Below are positions 28,505 through 39,577 of a stretch of 64,000 bases of DNA, one piece after another. The stretch is from Coenobita brevimanus (Eukaryota > Arthropoda > Malacostraca > Decapoda > Coenobitidae), in assembly GCA_032717465.1 (NCBI GenBank), contig CM064715.1, positions 37,012,004-37,076,003 on the forward strand, written 5' to 3'. Numbering within the stretch: position 1 is the first letter of the stretch; the number at the start of each line of letters is the position of its first letter. Below the pieces are notes generated by a model that saw only the letters and a list, made by a program, of their open reading frames with translations, had not been told where the DNA came from and ran no database searches. The translations under genes were made by a program, and so were the position numbers.

Positions 28505-30060
28505 GTGCATGTAGTTTGGTGTTGACAGTTAGAGATACTTGTATTAGAGAGCATGCTGGCCTACCCTCTGTGTTACTGAAGCACAGAAAAAGTTCAGCAA
28601 AGGGGGATGGTCAGGAACTAGTCCTGAGGGATGATGAAACGGGGGTTCCAGCTCTCCCTGACAGCAGCCTTCCATCCACCTTGGGAGTATTTGGTGTATA
28701 AAGACTGCGAAATTAAAAAGACAGTGTTTGTTTAACGTGCCTGAGCTGATCTTCTTGTTGCACACCTAAAGGGTGCCCATGGGAAGAACAACTCACTGGG
28801 TTACGTCCCTCCCGTACTTAACTACTGCTTTTGAAGCCTGTGGCATTGTGGAACGGGGTGTCAGGAGTGGGATCATTAAGTGCTGCAGTGAGTCTAATCT
28901 TCGACATGGAGCAAGGGGGTGTGCACACAAGAAGCCGAGCTGGGCTAGCGGACGTGCGTCGTTGGCTGCAATCATGATGTTACGACAAGCACAACGTGAA
29001 GAACAGAAAAAGTTCAAGAAAAAACTTAGCGAACAACTACAGGCACAAAGTGAAGAGCAGAAACAGCTCAAGAAAGAACTCAGAGAACAACTGCAGGGAC
29101 ACCTAGACACTTTCATGGGGGAAATGAAGGAAGAACAGCAACAGTTGAAGGACGAAGTATACACTGAGCTACAGCAGCAGAAGTGTGAGGTAAACAATAA
29201 TGTGATGGAGTGCAGACAGCATGTAGACGACCAGCTAAAAATTAGTGAATGAATAGTGATTGAATGCATACAGCATGGAGATGGCCAGTTGAAGCAAGTA
29301 GTCGACCATGTGAAGATAATTAGTGGGAGAATTGAGGCTGTAGAGAAATATAGCACTACCGAACCTCAGGTTAATGTACAAGGAGCATATAAATAAAATG
29401 GACATTGTATGTTGAATTTTGATGAATCCCAAGCATCTGAAGGTATAGCATTACAGGGTTGAGTTCTCAGAATGAAGGAGTTTTGAGTCCTGGACTTAAT
29501 TAAGATGCCCCAGTTTTTAGGCCCTAAACCAGTGAAGTGCATGTCTATACTGGGGGTCCAATTTAAGAAACCTCAGGAATTTGATGGCAAAATATCTTGG
29601 AAAGCTTACCACGTGCAGTTTGAGTTACTTGTTGATCAGAATGGTTGGGACGTTAGGCAGAGGTCAATGTAGCTTGCTACTAGCCTTAAGGGTGCTGCAG
29701 TGGAAATTTTTGGTCAGATGTCAGTGGAGGAGAGGAACAGTTATCAGTCCCAAGTAGAAGTGCTGGAGTGCAAATATAGAACCATGTACCAGAACGAGGT
29801 TACAGGGTAAGATTCCGGACCAGTGTTTGGGCTCAAGGTGAATCCCTCCAGCAGCTTGCTCATGACCTGGAGAGTATGGCATACAAGGTGTACACTGGAG
29901 CAGCACCTAATATATTGGCTACTCTTCTGAGAGACCAGTTCATCGATGGTCTTGATAGTGCAGAGTTGAAAGTGCAAATGAAGCAGGCATAACCCAGAAG
30001 CATGGAAGATTCACTAGCCAGGGCTCTGGAATTTGAGTTATGTCAGGTCCTGTACGTCCA
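28505..30060 (+). mobile_element. gypsy-type LTR element remnant (leader plus gag)
   Basis: ORF 28773-29252 gives a Lys/Glu/Gln-rich coiled coil (KKKLSEQLQAQSEEQKQLKK) after a start region with HKKPSWASGR. Later frames give a gag core (FDGKISWKAYHVQFELLVDQ, then LKGAAVEIFGQMS and LATLLRDQFIDGLDSAELKV). Stops and shifts break it. Upstream, TATAAAG near 28698 and the leader could be LTR sequence, but no second LTR is present. The gag ends where a SINE begins. Confidence 0.6.
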
Positions 30061-30084
30061 GCTTGCAGGAAGGACGTAGTGCAA

Positions 30085-30262
30085 GGTTCAGGATAAAAGG
30101 ATTAATCCCCGAGCTAGACCTCATCAGATCATATAGCCCTGCTAAGGTTACAGGAGAGCGCTACCCCTCCCAGCACAGAAGCCACTGGGTGGGGCACGAA
30201 CTCGCAACCTCACAATTAAGACCCCAACACCCTACCACCGAGCAACCGCACATAAGAAAAGG
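30085..30262 (-). mobile_element. tRNA-derived SINE
   Basis: On the minus strand GTTGCTCGGTGGTAGGG (30230-30246) matches an RNA polymerase III A box, and CGAGTTCGTGCCCC (about 30191-30204) a B box. They are spaced as in a tRNA gene. A non-tRNA body with GGCTTCTGTGCTGGGAGG follows. It lies at the end of the gypsy gag remnant. The source tRNA was not identified. Confidence 0.65.
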
Positions 30263-30590
30263 GCTGGTACGTGACTCATGATTACTAATCTCTGACCAGG
30301 GAGTTAGCCAATGTCGTGGCCAGGCGTAGGCTACATAATCAGACACACTCAACCATCGTTCCAGAAAGGTTTAGTGCTTCAGTGAACAATTTTCTAGTCA
30401 TTAATGAAACTCTTTCACTTCAAATTGCTTTTCAAGTAATATTGCTTGAAATATTGCTTTTTCAAGTAATATAAGATATGCATTTTAATAAATACACATG
30501 AAAGTTGGTCATGTGTGTTATTTTTCATGTCTAATGAGTGCATGATGTTATTTTAAATTCATATATATATATTTTTTATTTATCTGTTTA
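30263..30590. other. no gene seen
   Basis: AT-rich sequence with an imperfect internal repeat CTTTTCAAGTAATATTGCTTG (30429-30475, one unit tandemly echoed) and a short (AT)n. No coding support. Confidence 0.4.
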
Positions 30591-31359
30591 TTAACCCGCC
30601 CCATCCCGACCACTTTTCCACCACTGACTCCCCCCAATCCTTACCATTTTAGGAAAATTTTTTTTTTTGGCTCAAACCTTCGCTTTTGGTGAGAAACATC
30701 GAAAATTCATAGAGAAATCGCTCACCTGAGGTTTAAAATACTCGATACAGGTAGGAGTACCTCCTTATCTTACTGGGTTTTCTATCAGGCTGGCACCAAA
30801 GAAAACGAGTTCTATGGGAGGATAGCTATTTCACACTACTCATAAACAGTATTTAATTATTTACTTGGTGCGAATTTATATGTAGTACGAGAGTATATTG
30901 GTTTTCAAGCAGTAATATAGGCATTATAAGCATTGTTTCACTCACTAATACCTGACCTTTTTTTGCCACATTACCTGATCATCATTTCTAACTGTTTCTT
31001 CCTCTAATGCTATGTAAAGTTTGTCCTCCACATTGTCATTGATTGGGGAATCACTCTGGCCCTGAATTTCATACCGTGGCATGACATGGCTATACTGGCC
31101 AGGTCACTGATAACAGGTGAATTGCTGAGACAATGGCATGCTGGGGGGGGCAGGAGGTCATGCTGGGTAAGGCATTGTCCCTGCCTGCCATCTTGTAGAG
31201 GAAGGTGTCACGTGTATACGTACCAAAAATCACTAGCGAAAATTGAAAATTGTGCAAATTAGGGACCTTGCAATTTTTTCGCGTTTATGTACGTCGACGG
31301 GATTGGCAGTGACAAAACGTGTGGACGTTAAAGAACGTCGACGGGACGCCACGGGTTAA
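30591..31359. mobile_element. MITE-1, second copy (769 bp)
   Basis: TTAACCCGCCCCATCCCG at the left; inverted right end TTAACCCGTGGCGTCCCG. Sequence is similar throughout to 9871-10637. The right subterminal hairpin is GACGTT-AAAG-AACGTC, with a second related unit about 45 bp inward. The hairpin sequence differs from the first copy, although the two-hairpin layout is kept. No transposase. Confidence 0.85.
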
Positions 31360-31724
31360 TTCACTGATCTATTTCTTTAGGTGAGCCTTTAACCGAGCTA
31401 TTGTTAGGTGATAGTGGAGAAATATTCACGACTACCACCACGGCAGGTATCCAGAACACATATTCTAAGTATGTATGCTTTATAATACTTGTATCATTGA
31501 CAAAATGTACCATTACTTGCTACTTTGAGCTACATGTTTTTCCTAGAATAACATGATGATTACTGTGTAATGCTAGTATTACAATATCAGTACTGTGTTA
31601 TTAATATTTGCACAAACAGACAAAATATGATTAATTATGCAGTAATAGGTTGGGAAATACACAAAAATAGGCGTGTTCCTTAAGCACATGCAATGGAAGA
31701 ATAGTCACTTTAATATCCTCTTAT
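31360..31724. other. AT-rich region with a possible 66-nt exon
   Basis: ATTTCTTTAG ends at 31380 and GGCAG/GTATCC gives a donor at 31446/31447. The 66-nt segment between is open and, if spliced at the 31757-31758 AG, joins in frame to the HTH fragment downstream. Otherwise nothing is seen. Confidence 0.3.
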
Positions 31725-31758
31725 TTGCTTTGTTATCTATTATATTTCTTAAATGCAG

Positions 31759-32061
31759 ATATGCCCAGAAGAGAACGTGGAGCTCGTCCAGTCTTCCGTG
31801 CAAACAGACCTGAAAATTTTCAGGAACGGGGGCAAATTATTGGTCGGTATATGGCTGGCCAAACCATAAGTCTCATAAGCCAGGAGATGGGCCCTCGTCG
31901 CAATACCGTGAAGTTGTGGGTTCGTTGATACCAGGCCGAAGGTCACGTGATGACCAGACACAGACCAGGACGAACACGCATTACCACACCAGAGGAGGAT
32001 GCCAGGATTGTTGCTGTTGCACAAGATGAGCCACTGAAAACAGCAGCCCAGATAACCAGAT
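31759..32061 (+). pseudogene. Tc1/mariner-like transposase N-terminal HTH fragment
   Basis: The frame MPRRERGARPVFRANRPENF continues with GQIIGRYMAGQTISLISQEM and NTVKLWVR, a helix-turn-helix typical of Tc1-like transposases. TGA at 31926 breaks it where Arg is usual. The same frame then continues YQAEGHVMTRHRPGRTRI to about 32058. The DDE catalytic core is absent. A good splice-acceptor context (TTTCTTAAATGCAG) sits just before the first Met. Confidence 0.6.
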
Positions 32062-32931
32062 AACTACTGGTGCTTGATATACAAGGAACATCATTGATAA
32101 TCCTGTCATCAGTAGTGTATTCATAGCCTTGATTACTTAAATATGGTTGCCCAAATAAGCTTAAATGGTAGAAACAGTTGCTACAGACTTAAGTCATAGG
32201 AGCACATGAAACTTTCGGTAAGGTTATATGGAAATTATTCAGTAAGAAAAAATGCCTTTGATGGAGTAAAATAAGATTTACATACTACTTTGTCAGCTAT
32301 CAATTTCATTCTTTTACATCACAACTTCCAGCATCTGTTGTAAACCCTCCTATCCCAGATAACTTACCTGACATCGATAAAATTGCTTTAGCTGTATAAA
32401 ATGAAAATTATGAACCTTAAAGAGCTGGAAAGTTGAAGACCATATGTTACTGCATTATAATGAAAGAAAGCTTGCTATTCATCTATCAGTAGCAAATATG
32501 ACAAATGCTTTGAAGGGAAAGAACAAGAAGGTGGAAAATTAATTTGGCATTTTATGACGACACTTAAACTGGTATTAACTGCGAATATTAGGGACTGTTG
32601 CAAATAACAACGAGAAATGGAGATACCGATGTCTTTTTTGTCGTTGTTGTTTCTTGATGGATACGACCTCGTGAGGTTTGCTAGCCTGCTACCTTTATGG
32701 AAATGTTAATTTTTCCTTGTATTAATCTGTAGAACTTTGTATAAGCATTTAGCTTCTTCATCCAGTGTTCTAATTTCTACTAGGCCTACAACGCCAGAAG
32801 TAACAAATGAGGATCATTTTTTATTAATTGTAAAGCGAATACCGATGTTAAATTGTCGTATTGCTTGAGCTGTCTTTCAAAGGCGAGATTTGCTTTGCTA
32901 CATTATTTGAATGAGGTATAATTTTGGCAAA

Positions 32932-32934
<3 letters not shown>
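32062..32934. other. no gene seen
   Basis: About 870 bp of AT-rich sequence without supported ORFs or structural RNA. Confidence 0.4.

Positions 32935-33009
<75 letters not shown>
32935..33009. repeat. (CA)n(CT)n microsatellite
   Basis: About 42 bp of CA followed by about 30 bp of CT; mirrored at 43087-43160. Confidence 0.95.
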
Positions 33010-33231
33010 ACACAAACACTCACCTCCTCCCTAGGCCGTCAGCTTACTCTCAACATTACTACCTATCGATCTGTTTAGGGCCAATGCATTTTATCTCTCA
33101 TGATAAGGGTAATAGGCCAAGTTTACTGAAGCTATAACACCCCAGTGCCAACCACCAACCTTATTACAGAACATTGATCTGCAGTGCATAAATCTGATTA
33201 TAGTAACTATATCGCAATGTGTACTGAAAAG

Positions 33232-33259
33232 TATATATATATATATATATTTTTTTTTA
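33232..33259. repeat. (AT)n with T run
   Basis: About 22 bp of AT followed by nine T. The right arm has about 62 bp of AT here (42800-42861) and no T run. Confidence 0.9.
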
Positions 33260-34244
33260 TCATTCCATATTTACCCTCTCAGTGTCAGTCACGCGATTAG
33301 CATTCCATGTGGATTGTTTTAAAGATGATCAGTCACTCGAATCGCATTCCTAAGCAGAAAAAAATTAGCCAAAAATTTAGTTTCTGGCGAAATCGCGTCA
33401 AATTTGGAAGCATTGTAGCAAGTACAACGCTTTCCAATGGTAAAGCATTGGCAACACTGAGCTGCATCATGGGGCCCAGCATGTAGCGATAAACCTCAGT
33501 CTCTTCCAAGCAGCCAGGCGGTGAGGTTACGTCGGGTGTAGGCTACTGTCCCTTTAAACTCCTACTAATTCTCTCCCTCCTGCCCGAGCCGAAGCCCCTA
33601 TGGACTCAGTGTGATAATGCAATATTTGTGAGCATATTTGTATGTGATATTGTTGATGGAACATAGATATATGTCACGATAAGGAATTGTGTCCGTTATC
33701 AAGCATTAGGCTTAGGAGCCGATATGCATGTTCACTGTTGCTGGGTTTCGCCTCTCGCCCTCCCCAAGGCCCTATGGCGTGATATCAAATACGTATATAA
33801 TGAAGCCTAAACTGTATTTTGTGTGAAAGATATGGTGGCTGGCTTGGTGAAATTATGGAACCATAGTGTGGAATGGGGCAGGCATCACGTACAATTTTTA
33901 TAGTCAGGAAGGAAGAATTAGAGGTGTTTAGGGATGGAATTACTGTGATTCAGATAGTGATGCGTATGGAATTGTGTGAAATATATTTCAAACATGCTGC
34001 AGGTGTTCTTGAAGGAGTGTGGTGTGTGCCAATACAATAGTCACAGCGAGTGTTCACAGTGAAATATTTCATGCATTGACTGACTTTGCTAAAACAAAGC
34101 GCAAGTGTCAGAGACAAGAAATATGCCACAGCCACATATACATACGTATGTCGTGCAGCAAATATTCGTGGAGAAATCTATTGTGTGCATCGCATGTGTT
34201 TTAGGCAAATGTATCACAAGGAGAGAAGAAAATACGCCACAGCC
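33260..34244. other. no gene seen
   Basis: Nearly 1 kb, lower in simple repeats. No domain-bearing ORF on either strand; short ORFs near 34019-34204 are unsupported. Confidence 0.4.
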
Positions 34245-34350
34245 ACAGACACACACACAAACACACACACACTCACCCACACCCACACCCACCCACACAC
34301 ACACACTCACCCACAGACGCACACGCTCACCCACACACATACACGCTTAC
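34245..34350. repeat. CA/CCA-rich microsatellite
   Basis: Interrupted (CA)n with CCCACA blocks; mirrored at about 41700-41815. Confidence 0.9.
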
Positions 34351-34633
34351 ACACTACATAACTCCTCATGTTCAAGCTACTGCCAGCATCTCAACACCTC
34401 TGGAGGAAGTGAGTTATCTTTATTTTGTTGATCTGTATATTGACCTATTTCTATAGTTCAATATTTTTTACACAAATAAGTAATGTTTTTTACATACACA
34501 CATATGAGATGGAAGAAAGGTCTGCTTCAGTATCAGAACCTAGCATAAAGACTAGTTGTCATGTCGAGTTTCTGACAGCACTATCAAAATCCTTATGATA
34601 TTTTACGTGCATACTTTTAGTAAAAAAAAGAAA

Positions 34634-34645
34634 ATAATAAAACGT
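34634..34645. repeat. target-site duplication of LINE-X (left)
   Basis: ATAATAAAACGT, identical to 37601-37612. Confidence 0.85.
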
Positions 34646-35099
34646 CTATCTATTTATCTGTTGCCACACGCCTCAATACCGTTTGGGGTGGCCACAAACA
34701 AAACGCCTCCACGTCGCCCTGTCCCCTGCCATTTCACTGCCCTGCTCCCAACTCACACCTCTCATTTACCTCTCCACCCTATCCCTCCATCTCATCCTCG
34801 GCCTCCCCCTCCCTCTTCCCCCCTCCATCTCACTCACATACACTCTCTTCGTCAGTCTTTCACCCTCCATCCTCTCCACATGGCCAAACCACCTCAGTGT
34901 GTTCCTCATAACGCTTCTCATCACATCCACATCCACACCACAATGCTCCTTTATATCCCCATTCGTCAGCCCGCCCCTCTACGTGACTCCACAGGCTCCT
35001 CCCAGACAACTTACTTCCACTGCTCTCACCCTTGACTTGTGTCCCTCCAACAACTCCCAAGCTTCACCTCCACACGCCAGAGCCGGCACCACAACACTG

Positions 35100-35930
35100 T
35101 CATGCAGCAACCCTCCCACCTCCATGCTCACCTCCCTGCTTCCCACCATCGCTCTCAAAGAACCAGCAACCTCCCCCCTCCCCATGCACCCCCTCAAGCA
35201 CCTCACCCTCCAAACCTCCATCCTTACTCATCACACTACCCAAGTACTTAAACGTACTCACATTTTCCAATTCCTCACCATCCAACCTGGCTGTACATTC
35301 ACTGACTTCACCTCTCTCAAAGACCATCACTTTACTCTTCCGTACATTCACCTTTAGATTCCGTTTCTTACACACTCTCCCAAACTCATCCACCAAGCCT
35401 TGCATCTCCCCTTCGTCTTCATTCAACAACACAGTATCATCTGCAAACAACAGTACAGGGAGTTTCCAAACACTATCCTCTCTCACCAGGGCCACTCCAA
35501 CATCCACTACCCTACCTTGTACCTCTTTTGTTACCCCATCCATGTACAGATTGAACAACCATGGAGACATGACACATCCCTGCTTCAACCCAACCTTCAA
35601 AGAGAAAAATTCACTTAGTTCACCATCCACACGCACTGCAGCCTTAGCACCATCATACATACTCTTCACAGCATTCGACAACTTCCCATCTACTCCGTAT
35701 ATTCTTAATACTTTCCACAATCCTTGTCTATCCACCCTGTCATATGCTTTCTCCAAATCCATGAAAGCCGCATACAACTTCTTTCCCTTCTCTAGAAACT
35801 TTTCCACTAAAGATCTAAGAATGAATATCTGATCTACACAACCTCTTCCCTTCCTAAAGCCTCCCTGTTCTTCTCCAACTAATTCCTCTGTTCTTTCTTT
35901 AACTCTGTCAATAAGTATCCTACCATACAC
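35100..35930 (-). pseudogene. LINE-X RT catalytic part
   Basis: 276 codons with EEQGGFRKGRGCVDQIF, FMDLEKAYDRVDR, GLKQGCVMSPWLFNLYMDG and the catalytic LLFADDTVLLN. ENVSTFKYLGSVMSKDGG follows; this is where the truncated fragments in units A and A' begin. The frame is lost after EVLEGVHG; downstream frames carry the C-terminal RWFGHVER-type region. Confidence 0.85.
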
Positions 35931-36472
35931 TATCCTACTATTATACTAAGAAGACAAATGCCCCTATGATTACCACACACTTCCTTTTCCCCTTTCCCTT
36001 TGTACAAGGGAATGATTATACCTGACTTCCAATCCTCCGGGACTCTACCTTCCTCCCAAGTCAATCTACACATCTTCCACATCCATTCTACTACAATCTC
36101 ACCCCCATGCTTCAGCATTTCACCACACACTCCATCAATTCCTGGGTCTTTCCCCAATTTAACTTTCTTTATTGCTTCCACAACGTCTATCCTACTGATT
36201 TCTTCCTGTCTTCTCATCTCCCTCCTTCTCCCAGCCATTCCCCAGCCACTTATACCCGCATTACTTCCATCCTCTACGTTCAACAATTCCTTAAAGTGTT
36301 CTCTCCATCTGCTCACTTTTTCTCCCATTTCCACTAGTAATCTACCATTTTTATCTTTCACTCCCCTGCTAACCTCACTTCCACCCTGTCTTACTCTCTT
36401 CACCTCTTTCCAGAACATTTTCTTACAGTCCCTCCACTTTACACTCAAATTCCTTCCAAATTCCTCATCCAC
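35930..36472 (-). pseudogene. LINE-X RT N-terminal part
   Basis: 180 codons. Starts with a linker (WRDCKKMFWKEVKRVRQG) and a pre-RT segment (SRWREHFKELLNVE). RT motifs 0-1 follow: KKVKLGKDPGIDGVCGEML, EDWKSGIIIPLYKGKG and NHRGICLLS. A frame change at the end leads into 35100-35930. Confidence 0.8.
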
Positions 36473-36635
36473 TCCTTCTTACTCTCTCTTACTAATCTTT
36501 TCACCTCTCTCTTTCTTTCTAGATATATCTCTTCCGCCTCTCAACTTCTTCCACGCCCCTATTTCTCATCCATTCATTGTACGCTTTCTTTTGTGTCACA
36601 GCCTGTCTCACCTCTTCGGTCCACCATGCTGTTCC

Positions 36636-37547
36636 TTACACCCCCCTCCGTCTTCTCTTCCTCCCACACACCACATCACATGCTGCACATATTTCTTCTG
36701 TAAATATCCTACACACACCTTCCACGTCCCCCATCTGCTCCAATTCATATTTGCCCAATCGTTCCTCCACTTCTTTCTTATACTCTGGCTTTTTCTCATC
36801 CTCTTGTAACCTTTCCACTCTCCTTGCAACTACTCCGTCCTCTCGCCTTTCCCTTCTTCTATTCCTCCATCTTACTTGGATCCTAATTCTGGCCACCACC
36901 AAGTAGTGGTCAGAAAGTCCACTCCCCCAATCTCTATAAGCTCTTGCATCCATTACACATCTTCGCATCCTTTCATCCACACACACATAATCAATCATTG
37001 CCTTCCTTTCATTCAGTTCACCATCCACCTTTCTCATCACTCGCCATGTATACCTGTGGATCATTTTATACCTGAAGAGGGTATTGGCTATCACCAACCC
37101 CCTCCCAGCACAAATGTCCACTAATGCACTGCCATTCTCATCTATGTCAGCAGGCACACCCCACTCACCAACTATTCCATTCACCTTCACATTCCCTACT
37201 TTACCATGCATATCACCGATCAAAAACAGTCTCTCATTCCTTCCAAACTTTTCCATGCACACTTCCACATTTGTCCAGAACTCTTCTCTCACTCGGCTAG
37301 CACGATCTTGCGTTGGCGCATACACACACACAATCGCCCACATTTGTATTCCAACTTTCAACCTTACCCACACAATCCTTGACCCAAGTGATCCATACTG
37401 TCTTATGCTCTTCTTCCATCTTTTACTCACAACCATACATACTTCTTCCTTTGCCCTCTCATTCTCACCTACTCCTGCACATATACCGCATTCATACTCC
37501 CATTCTCTCACACTTTCTCCTCTCCATTTTGTTTCATTATTCCCCAT
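36636..37547 (-). pseudogene. LINE-X APE endonuclease domain
   Basis: A 303-codon open stretch with VYAPTQD, LFLIGDMHGKVG (the GD(M/F)N-like metal site), RKAMIDYVCVDERM and SGLSDHYLVVARI (the SDH motif), all expected in AP-like LINE endonucleases. The start is not native because the element is 5'-truncated; the first endonuclease motif is missing. C-terminal residues (RKRRRRGV) run into the linker. Confidence 0.8.
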
Positions 37548-37600
37548 ACATCCACTTTCGCACCCTCAAGCACCTGGACAATCTCTCTCTCTTTCATCTC

Positions 37601-37612
37601 ATAATAAAACGT
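37601..37612. repeat. target-site duplication of LINE-X (right)
   Basis: ATAATAAAACGT, identical to 34634-34645. It lies at the left edge of the spacer, so the spacer is the genuine flank of the left-arm LINE-X. Confidence 0.85.
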
Positions 37613-38450
37613 AACGAGCGAAAATATGTAGCCGTGGGTGGGGCAGAGAAAATGTTTTTTATCTCGTGTTCGGGTGAGGAAGAGTATTCTATGTTTATCG
37701 TCCCATTACTCCAAAACTATTGGACGTATCGATTTCCCGTAAGAACCATGATAAAGAGGAGTAAATTCTACGTATGTTCATTTGCAGAATGTAAGCCTCT
37801 GGGAGCATTTTCTGTTGGAAAAGTTGGGGGAACAGACTGTTTCGGTAAAGTCGAAGGCGATCGGAGGAGTAATCTCACTTTGTCGGCCAATTGCTCGAAA
37901 ACTATTGGACGTATCGATTTCCTATAAGAAACATGATAAAGACCAGTAAATTCTACGTATGTACACAACATAACAATGTAATATCTATAATAAGAATTCG
38001 TTGTTACGTAGGCGGGAATATTGCGAATGCTGTGCGCACATCACGAAAGTGACGTATGGGCGTGAGTTCCCAGTCGTTTTTGGCGATTTACTCGAGAACT
38101 ATGAGGCGTATCGAAAAAAGGATTAGGTCATTAGAAAGCTGGTGAAATTCTGCATACTATTATGCAAGAAAAACATAACATTTGCGAGAAAATTTTGGTT
38201 TTAGAGCTCCTTGATTTTTTTCAAAAATGGCTTTCAGTTTTTGGCTATTTTCTCGAAAACTACATATCGTATCAACACTGGATTTCTCTTTAGAAAGCTG
38301 ATGAAATTCTCTATCAAAACTTCTAATAACATTTTACTGTATGATGGAAAACATTCGAATGGTGATGTTGGGAAATGAACGTGACGTAGCGAAATTTTAT
38401 TCACGGCCGCCTAATGTTGTTTTATTCGTGTTTTCCTGTTTTTTTTTTTT
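37601..38450. repeat. palindrome spacer with a degenerate 160-200-bp tandem repeat
   Basis: Unique to the centre of the inverted repeat. Four copies of a motif of the form TTTGGC-ATTT-CTCGAAAACTAT-CGTATCGA sit at about 37706, 37889, 38076 and 38237, all in plus orientation, spaced 181, 197 and 161 bp. Text after each copy is also similar (AGAAAGCTGGTGAAATTCT). The left 12 bp are the LINE-X target duplication; the right end is a T12 run. The GC-containing open stretch at 37313-37927 has no domain. Confidence 0.7.
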
Positions 38451-38503
38451 GAGGTGAAAGAGAGAGAGATTGTCCAGGTGCTTGAGGGTGCGAAAGTGGA
38501 TGT

Positions 38504-39414
38504 ATGGGGAATAATGAAACAAAATGGAGAGGAGAAAGTGTGAGAGAATGGGAGTATGAATGCGGTATATGTGCAGGAGTAGGTGAGAATGAGAGGGCAA
38601 AGGAAGAAGTATGTATGGTTGTGAGTAAAAGATGGAAGAAGAGCATAAGACAGTATGGATCACTTGGGTCAAGGATTGTGTGGGTAAGGTTGAAAGTTGG
38701 AATACAAATGTGGGCGATTGTGTGTGTGTATGCGCCAACGCAAGATCGTGCTAGCCGAGTGAGAGAAGAGTTCTGGACAAATGTGGAAGTGTGCATGGAA
38801 CAGTTTGGAAGGAATGAGAGACTGTTTTTGATCGGTGATATGCATGGTAAAGTAGGGAATGTGAAGGTGAATGGAATAGTTGGTGAGTGGGGTGTGCCTG
38901 CTGACATAGATGAGAATGGCAGTGCATTAGTGGACATTTGTGCTGGGAGGGGGTTGGTGATAGCCAATACCCTCTTCAGGTATAAAATGATCCACAGGTA
39001 TACATGGCGAGTGATGAGAAAGGTGGATGGTGAACTGAATGAAAGGAAGGCAATGATTGATTATGTGTGTGTGGATGAAAGGATGCGAAGATGTGTAATG
39101 GATGCAAGAGCTTATAGAGATTGGGGAGTGGACTTTCTGACCACTACTTGGTGGTGGCCAGAATTAGGATCCAAGTAAGATGGAGGAATAGAAGAAGGGA
39201 AAGGCGAGAGGACGGAGTAGTTGCAAGGAGAGTGGAAAGGTTACAAGAGGATGAGAAAAAGCCAGAGTATAAGAAAGAAGTGGAGGAAAGATTGGGCAAA
39301 TATGAATTGGAGCAGATGGGGGACGTGGAAGGTGTGTGTAGGATATTTACAGAAGAAATATGTGCAGCATGTGATGTGGTGTGTGGGAGGAAGAGAAGAC
39401 GGAGGGGGGTGTAA
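38504..39414 (+). pseudogene. LINE-X APE endonuclease, right arm, frameshifted
   Basis: As the left-arm domain, with Gln for Lys in the EVCMEQFGRN segment and a frameshift just before the SDHYLVVARI motif. Left-arm and right-arm copies therefore carry different lesions. Confidence 0.8.
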
Positions 39415-39577
39415 GGAACAGCATGGTGGACCGAAGAGGTGAGACAGGCTGTGACACAAAAGAAAGCGTACAATGAATGGATGAGAAATAGGGGCGTGGA
39501 AGAAGTTGAGAGGCGGAAGAGATATATCTAGAAAGAAAGAGAGAGGTGAAAAGATTAGTAAGAGAGAGTAAGAAGGA

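Larger units (their letters stand above)
34646..37600 (-). mobile_element. LINE-X: APE-type non-LTR retrotransposon, 5'-truncated (left arm)
   Basis: Minus-strand element of 2955 bp with endonuclease, RT and C-terminal region, ending in a GATA-like tail (CAACAGATAAATAGATAG). A perfect 12-bp target-site duplication, ATAATAAAACGT, flanks it at 34634-34645 and 37601-37612. The 5' end is thus a natural truncation. Frames shift several times, so the copy is dead. Confidence 0.85.

Noticed and set aside
30085..30262. Functional tRNA gene
   Set aside because: A and B boxes are present, but the region continues into a non-tRNA body and no complete cloverleaf with acceptor stem was evident; a SINE fits better.
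32935..33009. Possible CRISPR-like array in the CA/CT and AT repeat blocks
   Set aside because: Simple-sequence repeats without spacers in eukaryotic DNA.
34683..37614. Long plus-strand His/Pro/Ser/Thr-rich ORFs across 34683-37614 and their mirrors on the minus strand at 38397-41371
   Set aside because: Antisense of the LINE-X endonuclease/RT; the motif-bearing frames are on the other strand.
38045..38060. TCACGAAAGTGACG in the spacer matches the piggyBac A subterminal hairpin
   Set aside because: A single 14-base match without TTAA, TIR or further similarity; probably chance for a short palindromic word.
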